This document shows positions 12,906 through 23,744 of a stretch of 64,000 nucleotides of DNA, piece by piece. The DNA comes from Ophioderma brevispina (Eukaryota > Echinodermata > Ophiuroidea > Amphilepidida > Ophiodermatidae), in contig JAMKCH010078420.1 of the NCBI GenBank assembly GCA_023653785.1, forward strand, positions 17,673 through 81,672, given 5' to 3'. Within the stretch, counting starts at the first letter, position 1, and every line of letters begins with the position of its first letter. The position numbers and the translations under genes are program-made. The notes beneath the pieces were generated by a model. That model saw only the letters and a list, made by a program, of their open reading frames with translations, did no database searches and had not been told where the DNA came from.

Positions 12906-13149
12906 CGAAAGCCTCCATCGAAAGTGGTGGTCAAGTGACGTGGGCTATTAAACTCCATTTTTCTCCCCTGGTTTGAAGCAGAGGGGATATTGCGAGGGGT
13001 GCGCATGTATGTATGTATGTGTATGTATGTATGTATGATGCAACGTATGGTATGTGTGTGGTCCAGTTTGGTTAGGTTTGAGGTTAGGTTTTCGTTTTTT
13101 GTGTCTTCCTTCGAAAAGTGAAGTCTGATTTAAAACCAGACTTGGAATT

Positions 13150-13220
13150 AGGTCACAGGGTTCCTTCATATGTTGAGGTGTCAAAGGTCATGGACCTAGG
13201 TCAAAGGTCATCTTAGGTCA
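13150..13220 (+). promoter_or_regulatory. Cluster of nuclear-receptor half-sites (DR1 and DR4)
   Basis: AGGTCA occurs at 13150-13155, 13185-13190, 13198-13203, 13205-13210 and 13215-13220. The third and fourth form a perfect DR1 (one-base spacer) and the fourth and fifth a DR4. DR1 and DR4 are known binding layouts of RXR-type heterodimers and HNF4-like receptors. There is no gene nearby to regulate, so the cluster may be chance or part of a repeat. Confidence 0.3.
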
Positions 13221-13379
13221 TGCTCCCCAGACTGCCATTTGCCAGGGGGAGTCGCCAAGTTTACTTGCAATTTTTTTTATCATATGATAAAGGGAATGTA
13301 TGCTGCGACAACATATTCAAACGGGAATGACATTGGGATTAGCAATATATGGAATTAAAATTGATGATGTCGATAGAAT

Positions 13380-13445
13380 GTTTCGCTCTCTACTCAGCTC
13401 TCTCTCTCAAACAACACAGACACACATACACACACACACACGTTC
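13380..13445. repeat. CT then CA microsatellite
   Basis: CTCTCT runs near 13388-13407 are followed by an ACACAC run to about 13442. A TATG microsatellite lies at 13003-13040. Confidence 0.8.
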
Positions 13446-13494
13446 AGCGCAGTAGATCGTTCACCGATTACGTAATAGGCAGAGGGTGTTTTGA

Positions 13495-13780
13495 ATCAAT
13501 CCATGATGCATAGCAATGTGCCTATACTGTACTGTACTAAACATATGTCAGTACTTAGAGATAAAAAGTGTTCCAAAAGTTTAAGAACCACAAGACGTCT
13601 CATAATCATGCAAAACAATCCTTAAGTACTAACACTTTGTGGGCTAAAATGAGCGTTAAAGTCAGGTTTTTATGTGTTAAGAAAAGGATTTTTATGTAAT
13701 CACACGACCCTATATTGAGGCGAAATTTCCCAAAACTGGTGCACTGTGGGATTGACTCAAAACACCCTCTGAGTAATAGG
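13495..13780 (+). repeat. Dispersed repeat family R3, copy 1
   Basis: Shared with 41810-42060 in the same orientation. Common words are GCAATGTGCCT, ACTTTGTGGGCT, AGGATTTTT and ACACCCTCTGA. Non-coding, probably an old transposon remnant. Confidence 0.75.
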
Positions 13781-13987
13781 TAACTGAACTGCCTAATGTA
13801 TGGTCATGTGACAATAACAATTAAGCAATGGAATTCGAATTTCACAAGGAAACCTAAAGAAATAGAGGAAAAATGTTTCTTTTTCAAATTTGGAAAAAAT
13901 GGAACCCGGAATGACACGGTTTCGTTTCCACAAATTATGTGGAATGAAACAGTTCTCAATATGTGTTCTGAAAGATCCAGTCTACCT

Positions 13988-14709
13988 TAGACCCTCCCAG
14001 GGTCTGTGGTATAAACGATTAGTAATGGAGACTAATATCCCTCTGAGTCAACCCAATGGTATTTTTAATTTTGTTAATCAGTGGACAAGTTGGTTCGTAT
14101 GAGGGCGTATGGGCGGCCATTGGGGTCAAAAAGGTGTCAGCGCAGTAAAGGCACTATCAGTGATTTGCTAAATCATGAAATCGAAAAAATCATCAAAAAT
14201 CAGATTTTTACATGTCTGTAACAAGTACGGATACCCTAACATACCCTGCAAATGATAAGACCATCAGAAGCAACCTAATAAGCACAAAATCCGATATTTT
14301 AGTCATTACTGTCCGAACGGACACTTACTACAACACGTAATTGAATGGAGAGTCATATCTTTGAAGACCGCCGTTTTCTTCCTTTTCTGGCAATTCTTAC
14401 TGGGAAAAAGTAAACTAGAAATTATACGGACTTATCCTTCAATTTATGCCATTTCCTGCAAATTTCAAATATTTTGACTCTTTCGGGTAAATCACTGATG
14501 CCCAAGGCTGGAGGGAGGGCCCAGCGATCTGGGTTTTTTTACGATTTTAGTTTTTGATTTGTTTTGTATATACATTGGATGCATCGTGTTGATGAGTGCG
14601 ACTGTTGTAAAAGTGCAATTCCAAATAAATAAATAAGTTTGATTTTATGTCAATTGAACCTACTGTGCCCGGAATCCGAAGACAAGAGCCGAGACTGTGG
14701 TACAGTCTA
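13988..14709. mobile_element. 722 bp element with 9 bp target duplication (Mutator-like MITE)
   Basis: The element starts TAGACCCTCCCAGGGTCT and ends AGACTGTGGTACAGTCTA. Each end is itself a small hairpin and the two ends are loosely inverted. It is flanked by the perfect 9 bp repeat AGTCTACCT at 13979-13987 and 14710-14718. A shorter inverted copy is at 36952-37300. Nine-base target duplications are characteristic of Mutator-like transposons. There is no transposase. Confidence 0.8.
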
Positions 14710-15320
14710 AGTCTACCTATATTTAACAGAAATGTCATTTTTTAATATATCAATATCATATTTTTGGTAAGTGGCATTTTCTGCCGTGTAACTTTCCAAT
14801 TGGTTTGTACAGTGGCGAAATGTAGATATGGCAAAATAAAATGATCGCTATCATCATATAAAGGGTTAACTCTAAATTTAATATTGTTATTTATTGTTTA
14901 ATTACAAGAATATGTCAATACTTAAACTGGCAAATTCATAATTACTTATTTTAATTATTTTGTTTATCTCCGTTGGTGGATAAGAGGGTTCCTAGGGAAC
15001 CACACTAATTATGTAATTAAATATTTTTGTCTTGAAAAGCTGCATATCCAAAAGACAGAAAAACACAAAAATATGAGTCGGAAAAGTATATCGTTGGTCG
15101 TAAAACTGGCAACATTTAATTTGCGGGTCCACTTAATGACAAACAAATAACAAATCCAAGCAAATTTAAGGTCGTCCATTTTTGTACTGGTAAAAAATGT
15201 TTACCACCATTTGTTTATATAGTGGTTGTTAGGGAACTCTTCATTCAATATCAGTAGCCTGGAAACTTGTTTCCAATGCATCTGTCAGTATGACTAATGC
15301 CTGCTTTGGTCCCATACTAC

Positions 15321-15503
15321 CAGGGGCGGCGCCAGGGTAAAATCATAGGAGGGGCGAAACATCATAGGGGGGCGAAACAGTGTTAAAAAATTACCTTATT
15401 TGGTTAAAAAACCCTAATATTTTTGCGCCAAAAACCCCTGATTCCTAACTTTGAAATTTCAGGGGGCGGCCGTCCCCCTGCCACCCCCTGGGCGCCACCC
15501 TTG
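15321..15503. mobile_element. Short hAT-like MITE
   Basis: The ends CAGGGGCGGCGCCAGGG and CCCTGGGCGCCACCCTTG form inverted repeats starting CA(A/G)GGG. The flanks CATACTAC and CATACACA match at 6 of 8 positions, fitting a decayed 8 bp hAT-type target duplication. The interior carries repeated GGGGCGAAAC. Confidence 0.7.
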
Positions 15504-15644
15504 CATACACAACTACTAACGGCAGGTCAGTTGGTAACCATTTATTAATACCTTGGAAGAAGTGCACCTTTCTTATTGTAATGGTCGGTTGTACTGGCCA
15601 AATTTTCACGTATTGTTACGGAGATATGGCAGTCATGCGTGGAC

Positions 15645-15715
15645 AAAACCACTGGTTTATAGACAATCCAGAGGTCGCAGGTTCGAATCCCGCTTCAGCC
15701 AATGAATCTTTACTC
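15645..15715 (+). repeat. tRNA-like SINE head, relic 1
   Basis: Contains a perfect box B (GGTTCGAATCC, near 15679-15689) inside AGGTCGCAGGTTCGAATCCC. Box A is not recognisable. The same 3' half occurs about 256 bp downstream. Confidence 0.5.
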
Positions 15716-15892
15716 TCGTTAGGTTATAATTGTATTTAAATCAGGTGCATCAAATTCTGATCCAGTAAATGTACAAATGCAGTTTCCCATCTTCGGTTCT
15801 TAGTGCTTGATTAAGGTGAGTGCATCAATATACTATAGCTGATTTAGGAAAGATGATGGCTAGCAATTAGGGGATCAACCGCCAACACAAGG

Positions 15893-15963
15893 GCTGAATA
15901 GCTCGTAGTAGAGCATTGGTCTCACATCCAGAGGTCGTCGGTTCGAATCCCGCTTAAGTCCAT
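15893..15963 (+). repeat. tRNA-like sequence or SINE head, relic 2
   Basis: GGGCTGAATAGCTCGTAGTA begins a tRNA-shaped segment. It has a four-pair D stem (GCTC/GAGC), a loop region reading TCTCACAT, and a perfect box B GGTTCGAATCC. The acceptor stem pairs at about six of seven positions (one a G-T wobble), but the anticodon and T stems have mismatches. It resembles a valine tRNA but looks degraded, and a related copy sits upstream, so it is more likely a SINE head than a working tRNA gene. Confidence 0.5.
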
Positions 15964-16010
15964 ATTCTTTTCTCTCGGTATATAGCATACATAACATATA
16001 CATTATACGT

Positions 16011-17265
16011 CCCCAAAAATAAGTCCCCCTCTGGGCTGACCAGACTTTGTCATGAAAAAATCCTTTGATGGGTAGATTTCATCGCATCAAGTAATTTATT
16101 TTTTACAGAAAACATTTTTCCATGTAATCAGCTCAGTCATTATTGAAAGGTAATGCCTTTTTCTAACACCCAAGCATTTGTGAAAAAATGATGTTTTCAA
16201 AACAGACCAAAAAAAGTTGCACTTTTCAACTTTCTAAAGGGCCCAACAGTTATAGAAAGTTCATTACTTTAAGTCTGCTCAGTTAGTTGAGCGAAGGTCA
16301 AAAACTGTGTCATTTAACCAACGATTCATTTCCCCTTTGTGATGCCATCATTCAACTTCACCATTTTTCTTGGTCTCTGGCATGTGGCCATTCATTAGTC
16401 TATTCCTGTCTGGAGACACTTGATTTTTCTTTGGTGCCCTAGTCTCTGTGTACAAGCCCTCTAATTTGACGAGTGGAAAAAGAAGTGTGAGACCAGTGCA
16501 TATTTTTATTAACATTATTTTGGCTTAATTTCAATTGTTATCGCAAATGCTTATGCAAAATGTAGTCCTTTATTTTAAATTACTAACCGTATCTTGCGCC
16601 GGGTATTGCCTATGGATGATGGACATGTCTGCCGTACTGTTGTAACAGCGGGGTCTCCCATGACGAGGCAAATCTTTGACCTAACCAGCTGATTATCCTG
16701 CAATTTTTACAAGAAAACACTTCTTCCAGAAATGCAGGTGATCTTCGCGGTTTCTGAATCAGCCTTTAACTAAACATGCAAGAGAAATCCACATGCCAAA
16801 TGTGTGTGAAAGATTTCTTGCAACATTTGCCAATTAGTCTTCTCTTTTCATGACCCACACCTGAATTAATTCATACATGTAAAGCATACTTTTTTTCATG
16901 ACCCATAACCTGGATCAACTCTTGCCCTCATCATTATGAAAGCATTATGTATAGGGATTCAAGGCTGAATAATTGGCGTGCATTTCAAATGTTTATGCAT
17001 AAGGACCACATTAAAGGGGTCCATTTCACATTATGTTGCAATAAGTTGCCAACAAGTTAAAAGTGCAACTTTTTGGCTGTTTTGAAAACATCAGTTTATC
17101 AACAAAATGCTGGTGTTAGATAAAGCATTACTTCAACAAATATGACTGTATTACATGGGAAAATGTTTCTGTAAAACAAATAAGTTATAATGGAAGAAAT
17201 ACACCCATCAAGTGAGTTTTATCATGACAAAGTATGGTATCCAAGAGGGGGACTTATTTTAAAGA
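16011..17265. mobile_element. 1.25 kb transposon remnant with ~240 bp inverted ends
   Basis: The left arm (16011-16245; AAATAAGTCCCCCTCT, CATGTAATCAGCTCAGTC, AAAAAGTTGCACTTTT) is matched in reverse by the right arm (about 17035-17265). The middle (about 16250-17030) has no open frame of note, so the element is non-autonomous. The long arms place it among foldback-type elements. Confidence 0.75.
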
Positions 17266-17267
17266 TG

Positions 17268-17360
17268 ATGAGATATATATATATAGAGATATATCATATT
17301 ATATATATTTATTATATATATTATTGTTAGCGATATAAATATATATATATATTAATCATT
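17268..17360. repeat. TA-rich microsatellite
   Basis: Near-pure TATATA with a few G and C interruptions, next to the inverted-repeat element to its left. Confidence 0.85.
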
Positions 17361-17669
17361 CTTTATTCAAGTCAGGAGCCCAGGGAACTGCTTGTTGGAT
17401 TTTGTTTTTGGTCACTTGTAGCGCTAATTAGACTTATTCCAATATCAAAAGCTGTCGTGGAAAAACTACTGACAAACTAATTATATTCTTTTCATCCAAT
17501 ATCGATACCACGGAAATTCGCTTACATATCGTAATCAGCGATGAAACACATTATTTTTCTACCGATTTATTATGAATCAAAATCCCCTGCTGTATACCAT
17601 AATTTTTTTAATGGTTTCTTGAGTATCTTAATGAAATAGATAGTTGGACATTTGCTTTAATCAGATCAG

Positions 17670-17995
17670 TTAATAATAACTACTATCGTTTTTATATAGC
17701 GCTTTATCACCGTAAACAGTTTCCAAGCGTGTTGCCTATATTATTACGCCGCCATTAGGAAATCGTCAAATTCATTTCGGTTCATTTAGGTGGCTGCTAC
17801 CAAGTCGCACATCTCTATCAGCACTTAGATTGTAATATCCAAAGATGAAAGCTCTCTAGATTTCGGTTGAGCGGCGAGGCAATTTTGAGATTAAGTATCT
17901 TGACCAGGGAACACAAACCGTTGGTCACGCGGGGCCTCGAAAAATCTATGTGATAACGAGTCATGCAACTTTTCTACTGGACCACACGCCCGACA
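17670..17995 (-). mobile_element. tRNA-derived SINE, reverse copy
   Basis: This is the reverse-strand relative of the SINE at 6375-6745. On the minus strand it reads GTGTGGTCCAGTAGAAAAGT at the head and GGTCAAGATACTTAAT in the body, then a tail with AAAGCGCTATATAAA. It begins on the plus strand with TAATAATAAC, the complement of the ATT tail. The box B region is poorly kept. Confidence 0.8.
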
Positions 17996-17999
17996 CACG

Positions 18000-19245
18000 C
18001 GCTCTCAGTTTTTTTAAAATAGGAGACTACTCTTCTTTCAGCTATAATTTGTTTTTTTTTTGATGAAAATCCGACATGCCTTTCCGATTATATAGTAATT
18101 TTAAGTATGAAACACAAAACATATCAATACATGTAAAATCGCCATGTAGGTGGTTTTGTTTACGGAAATATTCTTCTATATAATTTATACGAAATGTATG
18201 ATGTTGTGTGAGATCATTTTTGCTTAGAACCCCCTCCCCGCACCTTTATGCATAACAACATTTTTAACAGTAAATTATTTTGCCCAAAATTTTACGTTTT
18301 TTATTTTTATTGCCTAAATATCAGTTTGTGCAATTTGGTGGGAACCATTCACACTCGGCCCCCCATTTTTTTTTTTTGGGCCAATATTCGCTTATAGCAT
18401 AAGTCAGCATTGTGGTGGTGATAGTCTGAAACATGATTAAAGGTGCATTGTTTTGCCACTTAAAAATCGTTCTCGAGTAACTTTTTTCACAATTATTATT
18501 TAAGCAATGAAATGTATTTATGTCTAATTTATATTCTTACAAAAGTTTTAGTTTTCTAAATTCTCAAGCGGTCATTTTAAAATATTAAGCAAAAAATAAT
18601 ATCAAATTTTCAACAAAAGTCATGTTTGTAATGTTAAAATTTATTATCTCACTATTTATTCTAAAAAATTAAAATGCAAACATATAGTTTAAAATGTAAT
18701 TTTATAGTGTTTTTAGATTTTAAAGTTAATTTTATCGAAAAAAATTGGGGGCCTTTTTTTTTTTTTTTTTACGGACTATGCTATTGCGCTCAAAGCATTT
18801 CATCGTAGAAACAAAGATGAACAACCCATGCTTTTCAAGTTGTCAATTTTATTTGTTACACATTTTTAATGAATAAAATTGCTTCCAGCAATTTAATAAA
18901 AATTTAGTTTGAGTTTCCTGATTACTATGGTATATAATTCTTATCGAAACATTAAAATACACAAAAACCCACACTCTGCTTATTTAAAGCTCCTTCAAGA
19001 CATTTAACAAAGATTAAATACCTATGTGAATACACACACCGTTTCAACATAGGGGCAAGTGGTCTATGCATTTTTGGTTTATCTTTCTTTATGTTAATAT
19101 ATTCCATTTGAAAATTTTCCTGGGTGTTGTGAAAATTCCATTCAAATGCGGTTACTCTTTTTTGTGTAGTGATTTGTTATACTATTTCACAGGAACACTT
19201 CAGCGATGGCCAACGCAGCAGTCGCCACGAACGGCAAGGGAAAAG
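18000..19245. other. AT-rich non-coding stretch with poly(T) runs
   Basis: Poly(T) runs lie at about 18366-18378 and 18756-18772. No gene, domain or paired ends were recognised. Confidence 0.4.
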
Positions 19246-19249
19246 GGAC

Positions 19250-20335
19250 AGGCGCTATGGTTGGCTAATGGCCTCCAAATTAACGAAAATCCAAGATTTT
19301 CGACAAAAGCTGGATGTTCGGCGGCTAATCACGTTTTGATTTGATAATCAAGTTTCTTTTTCAATTATTGGTCATTTGGCGTCGAAAAATCTTGGATTTT
19401 CAATCGTAATCAAGTTTCAACTCTGATTTTTGGTAATCTTTAATCTTGCATAAATTCGATAAAATTGGATTATCACTTTGATAACCAAGATACTTTTCGA
19501 TTTATGGACCGATCCTTGAAATCTTGGATTTTCATTTGATTAATCCCAGTTTTCATTCTGAATCTTGGATTATCAATTTGAAAATCCAAGAATTTTCAAT
19601 ATTGTGCATCTAGCGTCGAAAATCCAAGATTTTCGGTCGATAATCAAGTTTATCGAGTATTGTCCAGTTAGCGTCGAAAATCAGAGTTTCGGCGATAAAT
19701 CCAGTTATCAAACGTGATGTCAAGTTGAAAATCTGGATTATCAATTTGAAAATCCAGATTTCAAATTTGGGCTATCTGCGTCGAAAATCCAAGATTTTCG
19801 ATCAATTAATTCCCATTTTCAACTTGATTTTGATGAACTGGAACTATAAAATCGAAAAACTGTGATTTTCACTTTGATAATAACAAGTTTTTCGATTTAT
19901 GTACAATTTAGCGTCGAAAATCCAAGATTTGCGGTCGATATCAAGTTTATCACTTGATGTCAATAACTTGGACTATCAAATCGAAAACTCTGGATTTTCC
20001 TTTGATAATGCCAGGTTTTTCGACATTTACAGAAAGAGAGACAAAGAAATCGAAATTCTTGGATTATCGAATGAAATCCAAGAGATTTTCAGAATCAATG
20101 TCCAATAATTAGAAAAACCTGGATTTTCGAGTCGATAGTCTTGGATTATCAAGTGATAATCCAAATTCATTCACATATCGAAACCCCAAAATATTGGATT
20201 ATCAATTGAAAGTCCACGGTTATTCTGAGAATTGGATTCAATTGAACAATTTCTTGATTTTCGACGGGGATAATCCAAAATGTGGGCGAAAATCTTGGAT
20301 TCGGATATTGGACATTAGGCCAACCATAGGACCTT
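19250..20335. repeat. Palindromic tandem array B inside inverted-repeat ends
   Basis: The array repeats AAATCCAAGATTTTCG and its reverse-complement partner CGATTTTCTTGGATTATC-like words with GCGTCGAAAATC and TTTATC spacers. The unit length is irregular. It is bounded by CTATGGTTGGCTAATG (19255-19270) and the inverted CATTAGGCCAACCATAG (20313-20329), which suggests the whole array is carried by one mobile element. Its design is the same as array A at 6800-8300, but the core word differs (CCAAGATTTTCG against CCAGGTTTTTCG). Confidence 0.85.
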
Positions 20336-20618
20336 ATATGATACTCGCGTGTTGTCATACTACTAACAGCCACTCAAGGTTCAGCAAAATCACTTCGTGT
20401 TTACTCACATCGCTTTGACGGCGACTGTAATACGATTATCTGTTTCACATGTATCATCAATTACTAATCAATTACAAGATTATATTACAGTATACTATAT
20501 CATGAAAGATTACAGGATATTATTAAAATTATCTCACAGTGTTTGTGAAGGACCTGGAAGGATAATCAGAGTTAGGAATATCCAATTAACATACTTTTGT
20601 GAGCTATTTATACATCAG

Positions 20619-21041
20619 TAATTCAACTGAACTATTTGAACTACCCCCCCCCCCACAAAAAAAAATCCCCAAAATGCTGTTCCGGGGTACCCAAAGTGCT
20701 CTTCAGGAGGGTCCAATCCCAAAAGAGGGTGTGGGTGATTTACTAACAGGGTTAGGAATGCCCTATTTACGTGCTTTAGGTGTATAAATATACATTATCG
20801 GCTATGAGAAATTCAAAAAAACATTTGTTGCACCCCCCCGGAAAAGCATTTTCCTTTTGAATATATTTTTTAAAACTAGTTTAGTTAAACTTCTCATAGC
20901 CGAAATGTATAATTGGACACCTAAATCACCTAAATACGACATTCCTAACCCCCTTAGTAACAATCCCCCCCTTTTTTAACCATCCCGGAACAGCACTTTT
21001 GTCATTTTGGGGGACTTGGCAAAATAGTTCAGTTGAATTTC
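20619..21041. mobile_element. Foldback element of about 420 bp
   Basis: Left arm 20619-20812 and right arm 20893-21041 are inverted copies. AATTCAACTGAACTATTT matches AAATAGTTCAGTTGAATT, GGTTAGGAATG matches CATTCCTAACC, and ATCGGCTATGAGAA matches TTCTCATAGCCGA. A third partial arm lies in direct orientation at 21290-21440. The ends suggest MITE origin; no coding sequence. Confidence 0.75.
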
Positions 21042-21570
21042 ATATATAAGAAATTATGTAATTGAAGAGTGTAGAACAAGAAGTACCCAAGTGTTAAACA
21101 ACTTTTCAAATTAAAATAAGCCTCAATACTTTCATTTCCTGATTTGTTGAAAAAGGTGAAGTACATTTCCTCAGAACTAAATTTGTGGACTTAAGTTCTT
21201 CTTATTCTATACTCTTCAATTAGACCATAAAATTATGTGAATTGGACAACCGAGCCATTTCATTAAACTACCCTCTCACGGCAGTGGCACCCCCGGAAGA
21301 GCATATTAAGCATATTTTGGGAATTTAAATATAGTTTAGGTGAATTTCTCATTCCCGAAAATGTATAATTAGACACCTAAATCACATAAATATGGCATTC
21401 CTAACCCATTAGTAAAAACACCCCTTTTTGGAGTGGAACCCCGGATAAGGATTTTAGACACATTTTTTTTAATTATCGGCGTTCGCCATCGTGTTCAGCG
21501 GAAAAATCACTCCAGAATGAATTTTAAAAATACAGTGGGCAACATTTCTCACTTGAGTGTGGTTCAGAAG

Positions 21571-22029
21571 ACCCAATTCGCATAGCAGGAACATGTTATA
21601 ACTGGTAGATGCTATTCAGCAGGTACCTGTTATAACTGACTCAATGTATACACTGCATACAGTGCTATACAGCAGGTACCAGTGGAACGGGTTACTGTTC
21701 CTTAACGTATTGTACACGCGTATTTCCAATCATGGGCTTAGAATGTTTCTCTTTACTCTAAAATAAAATTGAAATACATTTATTTTAAAAAGTCCATGGT
21801 CGGATTCGAACCTGTGATACCTGCATCATAAATCGATGCTCTTATCCACTACACTAGCGAGGGAGGAGTGAGAGGTGATTGATTTTAATCCTACATAAGC
21901 TTTACGGAATAAAGCGATAATACTTTTGTGATATGATATACTGTATACATTGAGTCAGTTATAACAGGTACCTGCTGAATAGCAAAAACATTTACCAGTT
22001 ATAACAGGTTCCTGCTATGTGAATTGGGT
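21571..22029. mobile_element. MITE with internal tRNA-like sequence, copy 1
   Basis: The ends ACCCAATTCGCATAGCAGG and CCTGCTATGTGAATTGGGT are inverted. Each arm carries the word ACCTGTTATAACTG or a close variant twice. Flanks GTTCAGAAG and GTTCAAAAT (7 of 9) fit a decayed 9 bp target duplication. The middle contains a minus-strand tRNA-like segment (21791-21862). A second copy is at 37859-38280. Confidence 0.8.
21791..21862 (-). other. tRNA-like segment within the MITE
   Basis: On the minus strand it has a box A-like run (CTAGTGTAGTGGATAAGAGC), a perfect five-pair anticodon-type stem GCATC/GATGC closing a 7 nt loop, and a perfect box B GGTTCGAATCC. Position 33 of the loop is A rather than the usual T and the acceptor stem does not pair, so it is not a working tRNA gene as seen. 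It may still act as a polymerase III promoter. Confidence 0.5.
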
Positions 22030-22373
22030 GTTCAAAATGATAACCGTTTTTCGCTTACGTATATCTCAGCCAGTATCCGTCACTTTCTTGTACCAAATCA
22101 TGCGTGTTACGGATACACGTCAAATGGAACGCAAAAGGTGATGACGTATCCGTGCTCATATCCGTATCCGTGACCTTGCTAAACCTCTCTAATAGAACAT
22201 TGAGTACCAATTACGGGATTACATCTCGTGTGAGATTAGGTACGCCCACACATAAACAAACTGATCCCGAAGCAAAATCATGAAAGGTACCTCCGTATAC
22301 CCCACTCCTATTACTAGTCCATAAGCTGCCATCATATCGGATTTCCCGTCCGTTGCACCCAACTGGTGATTAA

Positions 22374-23742
22374 TTTTCCCATATATCACCTTGAAGGGGA
22401 TGTCCCCCTGGCTAGAATGAGGTATGTTTCCGCCCCGAAAAGCTTCACGTTAGCGTGTCCTGCCTATTTCAAAATGGCCGCCATTGTTTCGTGTAAAACA
22501 GCCATTTTAATTTCATTACAGAGAGAGATTTTATCCACGCCTACGCGAAATCAGGTTTCTAACTTCCTAAAGGGCGCTTACACATCTAAGCGTCCAAGAT
22601 GGCCCCTGCAAGGAGGCATATTTTGCTAAATGTACTTAAAATGGCATATTGTTGAAATAAGAACCTGGGTGATATTTTGGGAGCTCCAAAAAGAATTTAT
22701 GGCATTTATATTTCACATACAGGCTTGTTTTTAAATATGGCGGTGATTATATTCGCTCTGGGGTACATAAATCAGGAAGAAAAGCAGCCCTACCCCTCTT
22801 TTCGATGTTTTTAAACAACACTTTCTAATAATGACCCTAATCATTTCCAAGATGTAAAAATATTTAAGTGGTGTATTGACTTGTCCAAGAGAGTGCTGTA
22901 ACTATAGCTGGTTACTATGTGGGCATATAACGTAGTTTAAATCGACTCTATAATAGTTCAAAGGAAGACAACAGCTCATATCAACCTGATACAATAAAAT
23001 CATAATAAATGGGTGTGGACTGTATTTAAAGACTACTCAGTGACGTCATAGGTGTTTCCCAGTAAAAATAGTTGTCTATATGTAGAAGGAAAATTTAAAT
23101 ATGATGACCTAACTTTCTTTCGAGCACATCAATTGCTTTCTTTGTTTCTGACTTGCACCACCAGCTCTTTCTCCGTCTCTACTGCCGAGACCGTCTTCCT
23201 TCCCAGCGCCAACTAGTGTTGAGTGGTCTGCAATTGTCCAGAAGTACGAGAGAAAATTGCAGGAAAATCAATAGTTTTCCTTATAGTACTATGTCGAAAA
23301 AGATGTGCAGGGGCGTTTTTCTTCTTGATTCATGTCCCCCGGAGCGGGTATAACCGCCGCCATCATGAGTTAAGATCATGTCCGCAATATACAAATGTCT
23401 TTAATTCTCTTTTTGGTGCTCTCAAAATATTACTCGCATTCTTACCCCATCAATTTGGCAATTTTAGTACATTTAACAAAACATGCCTTCTTCCGGCGTA
23501 TGTATACCACATTGGACACTTAAATGTTTAAGCCCATTTGAGGAAGGTAAAACTTTATTTCGTTTAGTCCTGGATAAAGTTCCTTTCTATATCTATAATG
23601 AAAATACAATACCAGTTTTTCATAAAACAATGGCCAAAGCCATTTTGAAATAGGCAGTACTCGATAATGTGCCACATTTCGGGGCGGAAACATACCTTAT
23701 CCTAGTAAGGGGGACACCTCTTTCAAGGAATATGTCAAATTT
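22374..23742. mobile_element. 1.37 kb element with ~110 bp inverted ends
   Basis: The left arm (22374-22485; GGTATGTTTCCGCCCCGAAA, CCTATTTCAAAATGGC) is matched in reverse by the right arm (23628-23742; GCCATTTTGAAATAGGC, TTTCGGGGCGGAAACATACC). The interior (22500-23620) has only short open frames without recognisable domains. Confidence 0.7.
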
Positions 23743-23744
23743 TT

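Noticed and set aside
13070..13100. Telomere-like GGTTAGG repeats
   Set aside because: Only two or three imperfect copies, not an array.
15893..15963. Functional tRNA gene (valine-like)
   Set aside because: The anticodon and T stems have mismatches, and a related sequence 256 bp upstream points to a SINE.
21791..21862. Functional tRNA gene on the minus strand
   Set aside because: There is no acceptor-stem pairing and no T at loop position 33, and it occurs twice inside the same MITE.
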